NCBI GenBank assembly: GCA_014379905.1
Contig: JACMKX010000033.1
Span: 1 to 54,376, forward strand
Source: Ferruginibacter sp.
GTDB lineage: Bacteria > Bacteroidota > Bacteroidia > Chitinophagales > Chitinophagaceae
DNA: 54,376 bases
Reading direction: 5' to 3'
Positions 35,231 to 43,035 of this stretch are shown piece after piece. The first letter of the stretch is position 1. Each line of letters opens with the position of its first letter. Under the pieces are notes generated by a model that was not told the DNA's origin, did not search any database, and worked only from the letters and a program-made list of their open reading frames with translations. Position numbers and translations under genes: made by a program.

Positions 35231-35300
35231 GGTAGTCGTAGCTCAGTTGGTTATCCCGTACGTACGGGACGCACATGCGGGATGATTGTGAGGGATCGAT
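35231..35300 (+). pseudogene. Broken tRNA-His copy with a palindromic insertion
   Basis: 35231-35253 repeats the first 23 bases of the intact tRNA-His exactly. The copy is then interrupted by TCCCGTACGTACGGGA (35254-35269), a perfect 16-bp palindrome, plus a related GCGGGAT stretch. GATTGTGA, as in the anticodon arm, and TCGATTTA, resembling the acceptor end, follow. The fragments keep the order of the gene, so this is a disrupted duplicate rather than chance similarity. Confidence 0.75.
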
Positions 35301-35311
35301 TTAGTAAAAAT

Positions 35312-35386
35312 GGTAGTCGTAGCTCAGTTGGTTAGAGCATCAGATTGTGATTCTGAGGGTCGGGGGTTCGAGCCCCCTCGATTACC
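35312..35386 (+). tRNA. tRNA-His (anticodon GTG)
   Basis: The cloverleaf folds with an extra G at position -1 (35312) opposite C73 (35386), the specific feature of tRNA-His. The anticodon stem TCAGA/TCTGA holds loop TTGTGAT with GTG at 35347-35349, and the T arm is GGGGGTTCGAGCCCCC. CCA is not fully encoded. Its 3' half serves as one arm of a 38-bp repeat found again at 38123, the pattern left by site-specific integration. Confidence 0.96.
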
Positions 35387-35387
35387 C
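35350..35387 (+). repeat. Attachment-site repeat, copy 1 (within tRNA-His)
   Basis: 38 bp from the anticodon stem to the end of tRNA-His. It matches 38123-38160 in the same orientation at 36 of 38 positions. The intact copy lies in the tRNA, as at the attL of tyrosine-recombinase elements. Confidence 0.8.
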
Positions 35388-35393
35388 ATCCAG

Positions 35394-35419
35394 AACCCCA
35401 CTTAATTGTGGGGTTTTTT
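35394..35419 (+). terminator. Terminator of tRNA-His
   Basis: Stem AACCCCAC/GTGGGGTT with loop TTAATT, followed by a run of six T. It lies 8 bp after the tRNA. Confidence 0.9.
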
Positions 35420-35506
35420 GTTGGAGGAAGTTAGCCGCTAAGGCGGAAAGACGCTAAACCGGCGGCGCCGTGGTTTGTGTCTTCACGAACCACTATACAA
35501 CGAACC

Positions 35507-35637
35507 TTATTTGCTCGAAACTAATAATTCCCTCACGTCTATATCCAGTAACAGGGCAACAGCAAACAGGTTCTCAATTGAGGATTGACTTTTATTCGTA
35601 CACCATTTGGAAACCGCTTTAGTGGAACGAGATGACA
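35507..35637 (-). pseudogene. C-terminal fragment of an XRE-family HTH regulator
   Basis: The minus strand reads SGLSSRSTKAVSKWCTNKSQ, then SIENLFAVALLLDIDVRELL and a stop at 35507. This is the second half of a Cro/CI-type helix-turn-helix of the kind KWCTNKSQPSIENLFxIAKxLxVDVRELL. Nothing matching the first helices precedes it. The 5' part is replaced by the sequence that encodes the neighbouring HEPN protein on the other strand, so a recombination junction lies near 35640. Confidence 0.7.
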
Positions 35638-36479
35638 ATCCACTGAAATATGAAACACAAGGTCTATTTTTTCAGATTGATGGCAAAGTTGAAAGGAGCG
35701 AAGAATTGTATTCTCGGTTTTTAAATAAATTTTTAATACTAAAAGCCCATCCTTTTATTGAAGATGAAACCCGCAAGAAGATTAACTCTGCAATCAGATA
35801 TTTCAGACTTGGAACAGAAGCTATTGAAATTGAACAAAAGTTTATAAATTATTGGATTGGAATAGAATATTTGTTTTCTTCAAAAATTGCAGGCGATAAC
35901 ACTTTTCAAAGATTTAAAGATTTTTTTAGCAAAGTACATGGACTCTCGTATGTTAAAAGAAATTTAATTGAATTTCACAAGCAAACATTAATTTCAGATG
36001 GTGCAACAGCGTTGTCCGATATTGACGATAGGTTAGATTATCTACTAGATGTAAATACATATAATAAGCTCTCTATGGAGTGTTTGTCAATTGACCCTTT
36101 TTTAGCATTCAAAGCAGAAGTATTCTCCGGTGTAATGGGGGATGATAAAACAATGAGATTGTATATAAAGAAACATGTGACAAACCTTGAACAGCACCTT
36201 GTTCGTATGTATAGAGTTAGAAACGAAATCATTCATGAAGCAGCTATCAAACCAAATATTGAAAGCCTGACTTCAAACCTTCGGTATTACTTAATATTCA
36301 CAATTAATACAATGGTTGATTTTTTTGAAAAGCCGATGACAGAAATTATCATCAATCGACAAATTTCTATACAAGATTTCTTTGTTTTTAAATCAATGGA
36401 ATTTGAAATTCTTTTGAAAGCTACGGACATAAAACATAGAGCGTTTAACAGTAGTTATAATGAAAACCTAGCTTCTTAA
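35607..36479 (+). CDS. HEPN-domain protein (ApeA-like), probably 5'-truncated
   Basis: The open frame begins with TTG at 35607 just after a TGA; there is no ATG, and its first dozen codons are antisense to the HTH fragment, so the true N-terminus is probably lost. The 290-residue product is helical, with EIEQKFINYWIGIEYLFSS and, near residue 205, the HEPN RNase motif Rx4H in YRVRNEIIHEA. This arrangement resembles the C-terminal HEPN domain of ApeA, an RNA-targeting abortive-infection protein. HEPN proteins cut RNA or tRNA on sensing phage. Whether this copy is active is doubtful without its front part. It converges on the holin-like fragment, overlapping it by 4 bp. Confidence 0.6.
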   Translation: METALVERDDNPLKYETQGLFFQIDGKVERSEELYSRFLNKFLILKAHPFIEDETRKKINSAIRYFRLGTEAIEIEQKFINYWIGIEYLFSSKIAGDNTFQRFKDFFSKVHGLSYVKRNLIEFHKQTLISDGATALSDIDDRLDYLLDVNTYNKLSMECLSIDPFLAFKAEVFSGVMGDDKTMRLYIKKHVTNLEQHLVRMYRVRNEIIHEAAIKPNIESLTSNLRYYLIFTINTMVDFFEKPMTEIIINRQISIQDFFVFKSMEFEILLKATDIKHRAFNSSYNENLAS

Positions 36480-36865
36480 TTCTTTTGTTCGTCAGGCCAC
36501 TCTATGGTCTTTTCATCACAAATAATATCAGCTTCGTCTAGCTTTCTATCTGCCATCTTTAAGGCTTTATCATTCATCTTTTTGCTTAAGACAATAAGAC
36601 TAGCCAAGAATCTAACCTTAGGATTAATAACCTGTAAGTTTTCAAAGATGCTTACCAGTTCATAGGATGCAATAAGGATTGACATAAAGAATACTACATA
36701 ATAGCTTTGCCATGGGAAAACTGTTTTCAATATGTAGTCAAGAAAAAAATTGGCAATCAGTAAAATCGAATACAGAGAAACTTTTTCGAATAAGCCTTTC
36801 CTTAATTTATGTGAAGTAACAGATATGCATTTAAGTGAAGAAGCAAATGGACCCCAATGTTCGCT
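36476..36865 (-). pseudogene. Phage-holin-like membrane protein lacking a start, copy 1
   Basis: The frame is open from just after a TAA at 36866-36868 down to 36476 (129 codons) but has no ATG; the only usual start, TTG at 36730, would make 84 residues. It reads SHKLRKGLFEKVSLYSILLI, then ANFFLDYIL and ASYELVSIFENLQVINPKVR. That is the pattern of the phage_holin_4 family (KGLxxKxxxYxxxxxANxxD..EGLSILEN). A nearly identical piece lies at 40289-40522. The 5' end seems lost at a junction near 36870. Confidence 0.55.
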
Positions 36866-36886
36866 TTATAGATTGCCCGTCTGGTC

Positions 36887-36929
36887 GTTGCAACCTTTAT
36901 TTCAATCATAGACACTACAAGGATGAAAC
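36887..36929. other. Solitary CRISPR-repeat-like sequence
   Basis: A 43-bp stretch beginning GTTGCAACC and ending GGATGAAAC has the length and end motif (GAAAC) of CRISPR repeats, with ATTTCAATCATAGACACTACA in between shortened here to its look. Only one copy exists and no spacers or cas genes are near, so it is not called an array. Confidence 0.2.
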
Positions 36930-37028
36930 AAGCCTTGAAAATAGGATAGTGATGGTTTGATTGAAAACACCTTAAAACATACCATGAAAAGCCTTGATAG
37001 ACGTATCAGGGCGTTTGTGCCTTCATAG

Positions 37029-37868
37029 TTGAATAAACTCAGTTATAGTACCTTTGCCAAAAGAATAGGTATGGGTGTAATTCCTAAAGATATATTGGAA
37101 CACATCGAAAAAGAGGCAAGAGTATCACTCCTGAATAATCCGGGGTTCTTGTCAAAGTTTTGCGGCAAATCACCAATCGATATATTTAGCATAACTCCTT
37201 ACAAAAAATTAATATTCATTTGGGGTAATCATGAAACTGGTTTGCAGCATATAAATATTCGACATAGGTTTTTTAGTAATGAATATACCCGCTGTAAGGG
37301 TGAATATATAATCACTAGTCGTTTTGGAATGGAGTCAGGTACCTTGATGGATTACAGAAGAATGGCGGATGAATTATATTTTGAACAAAATAGAGTGATT
37401 GAAGAACCTGGGCGTGGAAAGCATTATGATGTATTTATGGGAAGATTACCCTTTATGGATAATAAAGAATTTAAGCTTGTACTTCATAAGAATACTAAAA
37501 TTGTACACACCCTTTATCCAAACATTCCACCACACGAAAAGCCAAAAGGGAAACGATTCCTGAGATATGACTGTCAGGTAGAATATCAAGATGAAACTTA
37601 TGCACGAGTAGTGATTCCTTATTTGGACATTAAAGAAAGATTAGTATTCGGTATTGGAGTCCGTATTGACAAGACGGCGCACAAAGAGACATGGAGTGTA
37701 TTGATTTATAAAAATGATACGCTATTTAAAAAGGCTGATAATGTTGCTGATTCATCAATTTTCAATAGTGGTTATAGCATACCCTACAGGATAGACCAGA
37801 TTAATAAAATGGACTTAACATTCATTGAAGATTGGGTTCTGGAAGGGATTGATAAACATTCAATTTAG
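37029..37868 (+). CDS. Uncharacterised protein, possible BECR-fold nuclease
   Basis: The start is TTG at 37029, directly after a TAG; ATG at 37071 would be the first ATG. The 279-residue product is not one I recognise as a named family. Residues near 65-85 read ETGLQHINIRHRFFSNEY, and near 155-165 KLVLHKNTKIVHTLYPN. An HIxxRH motif followed by a strand ending in TxYP is what the Barnase-EndoU-ColicinE5/D-RelE (BECR) nuclease superfamily shows; a similar pair of motifs is in the protein at 53584. The C-terminal third (KERLVFGIGVRIDK..) is beta-rich and may be a separate domain. Its place between attachment sites suggests cargo. Function is unproven. Confidence 0.4.
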   Translation: MNKLSYSTFAKRIGMGVIPKDILEHIEKEARVSLLNNPGFLSKFCGKSPIDIFSITPYKKLIFIWGNHETGLQHINIRHRFFSNEYTRCKGEYIITSRFGMESGTLMDYRRMADELYFEQNRVIEEPGRGKHYDVFMGRLPFMDNKEFKLVLHKNTKIVHTLYPNIPPHEKPKGKRFLRYDCQVEYQDETYARVVIPYLDIKERLVFGIGVRIDKTAHKETWSVLIYKNDTLFKKADNVADSSIFNSGYSIPYRIDQINKMDLTFIEDWVLEGIDKHSI

Positions 37869-38122
37869 TGATAAGGTATCGGTTCCTGGAAAGGTATCAA
37901 TATATCCCCAACCCCTTCCCCTTCCCTACAGGCCCTTTTCATCCCTATTCATGTATGATTGAATCAAACAGGGGCTAGTAGGGCAGGAATCAAGGGTTAA
38001 CTATCAGCCGCACTACAATGACTTTCCACGTGAATAATTGCATTTATAATTACCTGCGACCTTTTAAGTCGCTATAACCCAATAGGAGAGTGGGTTGCAA
38101 CAAAGAAATCTGCCTGATGTTA
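37869..38122. other. Noncoding right flank of the tRNA-His element
   Basis: No gene is supported, and no integrase end is visible next to the attachment copy. A small hairpin GCGACCTTTTAAGTCGC is at about 38057-38073. Confidence 0.4.
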
Positions 38123-38160
38123 ATTCTGAGGGTCGGGGTTTTGAGCCCCCTCGATTACCC
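38123..38160 (+). repeat. Attachment-site repeat, copy 2
   Basis: It matches the 3' half of tRNA-His (35350-35387) at 36 of 38 bases; the two differences are in the T-arm loop region (GGGGTTTTGAGCC for GGGGGTTCGAGCC), which would spoil the T arm. It has no tRNA 5' half, so it is the displaced copy expected at the far end of an integrated element. Confidence 0.8.
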
Positions 38161-38179
38161 GCCCCGCACTTTGCGGGGC
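38161..38179. terminator. G+C-rich hairpin after the second attachment copy
   Basis: Stem GCCCCGCA/TGCGGGGC with CTT loop, followed by only a weak T-run. It occupies the place the tRNA terminator has in copy 1 and may be the original downstream terminator. Confidence 0.5.
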
Positions 38180-38617
38180 TTCGTTATAAACAGGATATGC
38201 CTCCAGCATGGCTGTCAGAGCGATAATATTTTGAGATTAGGCACAGCTTTTTCTGTCTCCGTAGGAGTATCCTGTCTTTAGCTCAAAAATATGGACGTAT
38301 ATAAGCCCCGTAGGGGCTACCTTTCCCTGCCACCCGCATATCAAATACCGCAATCTTCGCTTATCTGATCATAGCCTGGATGACGAAAGCACTCGTCATG
38401 ATATTCTTTTCTTTTATGAATTTACCTTAATGCTTTTAGATGCGGTATATGTATGGCACGGGAAGGAAAGTTTTGGAAAAATGGGATAGGGTTATAAGAA
38501 TTTATCAGATTTTTGTCGCCAGGAATTTGAAGAGGACGAGTTTACAGTTATTATCATTTGCATAGGGTGATTAGTAACCTTATTTAAGGAATCAGTTATG
38601 AATCCTTTTTTTATCTG
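38180..38617. other. Intergenic gap of about 440 bp
   Basis: No supported gene. A short palindrome AGCCCCGTAGGGGCT is at about 38304-38318. Small open frames show no domain. Confidence 0.45.
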
Positions 38618-39619
38618 CTACAAGTCGAAAATATAAATATTTTTCCTCTCGTAGGTAACATTGACATTAAACTCTTCTCGAAATCTTTCTCTTGTAAATT
38701 CAACTTCATATTCACAGGATACCAGTGGTGACGCTTTCCCGCCAAAAACTAGTCTAAATATGCAAGTAAACGCATCGGAACCTTCTTCATGAAATTTTAT
38801 ACTGATGTTGTCTTTCACAGGGCTGCCATAAAATAGAATTGGGGATAATGTTCGATTTTCATATATGGAATCTCTGTAGTATTTTTTTGGGTCTGGTGCA
38901 GTGTTAGCCTCATAAAACTCGCCTTTATTTATTATAATTCTACTGAAAATTTCATGTTCATTGTGCATTTTTGAGACATTGCTTATAACATAGTGGAGAT
39001 GAAAATTTGCAGTTTTAAATCTCATTTGTGTCGCTTCACCAATGTATATTTTTTCAGGAAAAATAATACTTCCCTCTAGTTTTGGAAATGATATTTTCTT
39101 AAATAGCGCTTCAATGTAATGATGTGGGGCAACTTTTGTTTGCCCATCAATCCGCATATAGTAGGTGTCTTTGAACTGATGTGGCGAATATTCACTTTTT
39201 TCAATTTCAACAACATAAACATAATTTCCACCACTATCTCCTAACTGTTTAAATCTTATCGCCCGTGGTGAAGGTGTTATTGAATCAGTAACCTTTCTTA
39301 GAAATGAATCCTTGTCGTAGTTTTCAGTGAAAGGTGTTAATGCCCCATGAAAAATAGTTTTTGTTGGCTCAGTTGAATCAGCTTGACCTTGAGGCGCACC
39401 CCAAATAAGTATACCACCTTCAGAATTTAGAAACCCACAAATTGATTTAATTATCCCTTTTTCTTTTTCTTTATGCCCACCTGTATCACTTGGATGTGTA
39501 ACATAAGATTTGTATTCAATCCTATCAGTTTCATCATTGGGTATTTTAAAATAATCAACCAAATCATTAAACTCCAAATTGAATATCTCCTTGCCAAAAT
39601 GGTCTTTTGAATAGCTCAT
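38618..39619 (-). CDS. AlbA_2 (Schlafen-type) DNA/ATP-binding domain protein
   Basis: The start is set at 39619 (MSYSKDHFGKEIFNLEFNDL), giving 333 residues; 18 further upstream codons would overlap the preceding gene's stop. The N-terminal 40-180 region has the AlbA_2/Schlafen AAA_4 hallmarks: EYKSY, then GIIKSICGFLNSEGGILIWGA and FKDTYYMRIDGQTKVA. The C-terminal half (about 190-333) is beta-rich and unassigned. Such domains bind nucleic acids and occur in regulators and in antiphage proteins. It is the last of a minus-strand operon behind the gene at 39633, with a 13-bp gap. Confidence 0.72.
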   Translation of the reverse strand: MSYSKDHFGKEIFNLEFNDLVDYFKIPNDETDRIEYKSYVTHPSDTGGHKEKEKGIIKSICGFLNSEGGILIWGAPQGQADSTEPTKTIFHGALTPFTENYDKDSFLRKVTDSITPSPRAIRFKQLGDSGGNYVYVVEIEKSEYSPHQFKDTYYMRIDGQTKVAPHHYIEALFKKISFPKLEGSIIFPEKIYIGEATQMRFKTANFHLHYVISNVSKMHNEHEIFSRIIINKGEFYEANTAPDPKKYYRDSIYENRTLSPILFYGSPVKDNISIKFHEEGSDAFTCIFRLVFGGKASPLVSCEYEVEFTRERFREEFNVNVTYERKNIYIFDL

Positions 39620-39632
39620 AAAAAATAAGTAG

Positions 39633-40247
39633 TTATCCTTTAAATGGTAAGATTGACGTAAAGAAAGAAGCAACTGATGCTAAATCTCCAAATTGGCTTA
39701 AAAGATTATTTAAAGCAATTTTTTGATTAACTCCTTTTTCAAGTGCATCCTGAATTTCTGTAATTGATTCAATCAGAATTTTTGACCTTTCTTCGTTGAT
39801 GCTTCTGTCTAATTCAACTTGACTTCTCAAATCATTTAACCCTTCAATAGTATCAGATGTTGATGTAATATTGAAATTAACATTAGAAGAATGAGTGACA
39901 AAATTTGCTTGTCCGTTGAAAGTGTATGAAAAATTATTACTTGAATCTACTTGTTCTTTTTTGAAATTTTCTTGAAATGCAATTGTTCCCCGCACAAAAA
40001 TTTCTTCTTCAAATTCTGAGTTGCTTCTGAAATGAAGATTTATATGGGAATCAGCCGATGCTATTTCAATCTCTCCTTTATCCCTCATATTTTGTAGAAT
40101 ATTGCTAATTCTTACTCTAAAAGTTGCATATTCATCTTCACTGAGGCCCTTTCGATAATTTTCAACGATTGGCATAATGTTTACGTTGTTGTATGGGTTG
40201 GCATACATAGCCTTCCTCAAATCATTAAGAAATCCTTCAATGTTCAT
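39633..40247 (-). CDS. Uncharacterised protein, partner of the AlbA_2 gene
   Basis: The protein has 204 residues; I do not recognise it. The first about 80 residues (MNIEGFLNDLRKAMY, then VRISNILQNMRDKGEIEI) look like a helical or winged-helix domain. A middle asparagine- and serine-rich segment (about 115-135) is followed by a helical, coiled-coil-like part (EERSKILIESITEIQDALEKG) and a hydrophobic tail (DLASVASFFTSILPFKG) that might touch a membrane. It is 13 bp upstream of the AlbA_2 gene, so the two are very likely co-transcribed and may act together. Confidence 0.65.
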   Translation of the reverse strand: MNIEGFLNDLRKAMYANPYNNVNIMPIVENYRKGLSEDEYATFRVRISNILQNMRDKGEIEIASADSHINLHFRSNSEFEEEIFVRGTIAFQENFKKEQVDSSNNFSYTFNGQANFVTHSSNVNFNITSTSDTIEGLNDLRSQVELDRSINEERSKILIESITEIQDALEKGVNQKIALNNLLSQFGDLASVASFFTSILPFKG

Positions 40248-40288
40248 ATTATTGTTTTCAGTAAATGTACTATTTGTTAATGGACTTT

Positions 40289-40522
40289 TTAACTGGTTGT
40301 ATTGACTGTGATAGTGGTTTGTGAATCTGAATTTATATCTGCTTCACCTAGCTTCCTATTAGCCATCCTTAAGGCTCTGTCATTCATCTTTTTGCTTAAC
40401 ACAATCAAACTAGCTAGGAATCTGACTTTCGGGTTGTTAACCTGTAAGTTTTCAAAGATGCTTACCAATTCATAAGATGCTATAAAGATTAACACAAAGA
40501 ATATTACATAAAACTTTCCCAT
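40289..40522 (-). pseudogene. Phage-holin-like membrane protein fragment, copy 2
   Basis: It reads IASYELVSIFENLQVNNPKV and RFLASLIVLSKKMNDRALRM, nearly identical to the fragment at 36476. Upstream, a different frame continues the homology (VDKAFFGWESF), indicating that one base was lost near 40515 and that a longer holin-like gene has decayed. The ATG at 40522 would give 77 residues with one membrane segment and may be accidental. It lies 41 bp upstream of the 204-residue gene on the same strand, so it could still be transcribed in that unit. Confidence 0.5.
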
Positions 40523-40751
40523 CCAAAAAATGCTTTATCAACTAGTCAATAATTAATCTTTCAATACAAAAGTTGAATTTCTTTTCAGGCGCACCAGGTA
40601 AGTTGATTCACTGTACAAAATAAAAATTGTCCGGTTCGTGGAGATACGAGCCGCGGCGACTGGCTATGTGCCTTATCCTAAAAATAAGTTTACACAAAGC
40701 CACTATACGGACTGATTTTTGCTGCGTATCAGCAGTTTAATCTAATTTCTT

Positions 40752-42902
40752 ATGCAACCAAAACTATTCAGCACCGCCACGGCAGTAATATTTTGTGCGT
40801 TACTATTTTTATTGATCAGTCCTTTCCGGCTTGCCGCACAGACCATCTCCCCCAATATTGTAACCGACCAGTTTGGCTATACAAGAACTGCCAATAAGGT
40901 AGCGGTGCTCCGGAGTCCGAAAACAGGCTATGATTCACCTTCGGCCTATACACCCGGAAATACCATTGTTTTAAAAAATTCGGACAATAATACAACCGTT
41001 TTCAGTGCAGCGCCTATCCTGTATAAATCCGGCATTACAGACCCTGCGTCCGGCGATAAAACCTGGTGGTTCGATTTTTCTTCTGTGCAAACCGAAGGAA
41101 CATATTATGTACTGGATGAAACAAACAATGCAAGATCTGCCAGCTTTACTATTACCGATACCGTTTACAAAAATGTATTAAAGGCAGCCGTAAAAACTTT
41201 TTATTACCAGCGGGCAGGGTTTGCAAAAACGGCAGCTTATGCAGGTGCAGGCTGGGCAGACGGCGCCAGTCATGTCGGCCCCTTACAGGATCGTAACTGC
41301 AGGATATACAATGACCAAAATAATGTAGCTACGGAGAAAGATCTTTCCGGTGGCTGGTACGATGCAGGGGATTATAATAAATACACGCCGTGGACCGCAA
41401 ACTATGTTATGGCGCTTCTAAATGCCTATAAAGAAAATCCAGCTGTGTGGACAGATGATTATAATATCCCGGAATCAGGCAATGGTATACCTGACCTGCT
41501 GGATGAAATAAAATGGGGAATGGATTGGCTCCTTAAAATGCAGCAGGCCAACGGATCCTCCCTTTGCGTGATGGGCCTGGCTCATGCAAGTCCGCCATCG
41601 GCGGCCAATGGGCAAAGTACCTACGGCCCGGCTACAACCAATGCCACCCTGAGGAGTGCCGCAGCATTTGCCCTTGGTGCAAAATACCTGCGGCAGGCAA
41701 ACCCGGTTTATTTTGGCGTTTACGCAGATACATTGCAGGCAAGGGCTACCAGGGCATACAACTGGGGAATAGCAAACCCCTCGGTTATATTTAACAACAA
41801 CAGCGCTTCCAATGGGTCTGTTGGGCTGGCTGCCGGCAACCAGGAAACAGATTCACTGGGCAGGTTTACGGCAAAAATGTCGGCCCTTTTATACCTGTAT
41901 GAACTTACCGGCACTGCAACGTACCGCACGCAATTTGAAGCGGGTATCCCCACTTTTCCCTTGCTGGCCTGGGGAAACTATGTGAGCCAATATTTCCAGG
42001 AATCTCAAAATTTATTACTTTATTATTTAAATCTTCCGGGCATTAATAATTCACTCGCTAACCAAATAAAAACCGCCACCCTTACGGCCGCAAAAAAAGC
42101 CGGCGACTTTGTTGGAGCGCTTAACAGCCAGGCAGATCCTTACCGGGCATTTATAAAAGATTACAACTGGGGTTCCAACCAGTACAAATCTGATTATGGA
42201 TTATTTCTATGGCAGCTGAAATCGCACAACATTGAACCGGTTAATAATGATTTCTATCTAAAGGCAGGCGAAGAGTACCTGCATTATGTGCATGGCGTTA
42301 ACCCGTTCCAGCTGGTTTATTTATCAAACATGAGCAGCTGCGGGGCGGAGAATAATATCAAAGAGTTTTATCATTCCTGGTTTACCAATGGCAGCGCTTT
42401 GTGGGATAGGGAGGGCGTCTCCCTATACGGTCCGGCGCCAGGTTTTTTATCGGGTGGTCCCAATTCGTCTTATACTATAGATGGCTGTTGTCCTTCCGGT
42501 TGCGGCTCTGCACAAAATAATGCAGCATGTTTCGCCGAGTCTACCAGTCCGCCAGCCGGCCAGCCGCCCATGAAATCGTACAAGGATTTTAATACCAGCT
42601 GGCCGCTCAATTCCTGGCAGGTTACAGAAAACAGCAATGGTTACCAGGTGGCGTATATTCGGCTTTTATCAAAATTCGTTTCCAATGCTGCGGATGATTC
42701 TACGATCGTATCCATAGCTGACGGCAACTGGAACAATCCTGCTACCTGGCAGGGAGGAGTGGTGCCATCCGCTTCAAGCAAAGCAGTGGTGAGGCATGCT
42801 GTATCCGTAACCGCCACTGCGAGTGTATGGGCGGTGAAAGTGGAACCTGCTGCAGGAAATTTGGTGGTGCAGGCGGGAGTGGTTTTGAATGTGTTGAATT
42901 AG
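40752..42902 (+). CDS. Secreted glycoside hydrolase family 9 (cellulase-type)
   Basis: The protein has 716 residues with a signal peptide ending LAAQ. An Ig-like CelD_N domain (about 35-135) precedes the GH9 (alpha/alpha)6 barrel. The nucleophile-side motif is GWYDAGDYNKY (D204, D207), the substrate-binding block is HYVHGVNPFQLVYLSNM, and the acid motif is SWQVTENSNGYQVAYIRLLSKF. The enzyme should cleave beta-1,4-glucans by inversion. The last about 65 residues (NWNNPATWQGGVVPSASSKAVVRHAVSV) begin a G8-like or beta-helix domain that stops abruptly with no type IX sorting domain, directly at a heptamer repeat. The domain may have been cut short. Confidence 0.9.
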   Translation: MQPKLFSTATAVIFCALLFLLISPFRLAAQTISPNIVTDQFGYTRTANKVAVLRSPKTGYDSPSAYTPGNTIVLKNSDNNTTVFSAAPILYKSGITDPASGDKTWWFDFSSVQTEGTYYVLDETNNARSASFTITDTVYKNVLKAAVKTFYYQRAGFAKTAAYAGAGWADGASHVGPLQDRNCRIYNDQNNVATEKDLSGGWYDAGDYNKYTPWTANYVMALLNAYKENPAVWTDDYNIPESGNGIPDLLDEIKWGMDWLLKMQQANGSSLCVMGLAHASPPSAANGQSTYGPATTNATLRSAAAFALGAKYLRQANPVYFGVYADTLQARATRAYNWGIANPSVIFNNNSASNGSVGLAAGNQETDSLGRFTAKMSALLYLYELTGTATYRTQFEAGIPTFPLLAWGNYVSQYFQESQNLLLYYLNLPGINNSLANQIKTATLTAAKKAGDFVGALNSQADPYRAFIKDYNWGSNQYKSDYGLFLWQLKSHNIEPVNNDFYLKAGEEYLHYVHGVNPFQLVYLSNMSSCGAENNIKEFYHSWFTNGSALWDREGVSLYGPAPGFLSGGPNSSYTIDGCCPSGCGSAQNNAACFAESTSPPAGQPPMKSYKDFNTSWPLNSWQVTENSNGYQVAYIRLLSKFVSNAADDSTIVSIADGNWNNPATWQGGVVPSASSKAVVRHAVSVTATASVWAVKVEPAAGNLVVQAGVVLNVLN

Positions 42903-42935
42903 TGGGGAGTGGGGAATGGCGAGTGGGGAGTGGCA
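42901..42935. repeat. Heptamer tandem repeat, AGTGGGG-type, 5 units
   Basis: AGTGGGG, AGTGGGG, AATGGCG, AGTGGGG, AGTGGCA in one register. The first unit overlaps the stop codon of the GH9 gene, so the repeat may have altered its 3' end. Confidence 0.85.
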
Positions 42936-42968
42936 TGCATTAAGATGTAATCACTGCAATACAATGTG

Positions 42969-43035
42969 CACCCCACGGTCGTGTCTTCCCGAACCGGAAA
43001 GAAAATGTGTTTCGTGAGACAAGAACCAGGGCGCC
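42969..43035 (+). repeat. Dispersed hairpin element, copy 1
   Basis: About 67 bp. It matches the reverse complement of 45085-45154 over its length, including ACCGGAAAG, AAAATGTGTTT and GTGAGAC. A 20-bp partial copy, GGTTTGTGTCTTCACGAACC, lies at 35472-35491. The element's own ends (GGTTTGTGTCTTCA and TGAGACGCAAACC in copy 2) are inverted repeats, so it can form a hairpin. Confidence 0.75.

Noticed and set aside
38090..38281. Open frame across the second attachment copy
   Set aside because: It reads through a tRNA fragment and a terminator hairpin, so it is not a plausible gene.
40289..40522. Idea of a novel small membrane effector conserved in two copies
   Set aside because: Reading frames upstream of both copies extend into holin-like sequence, so decayed holin genes explain them better.
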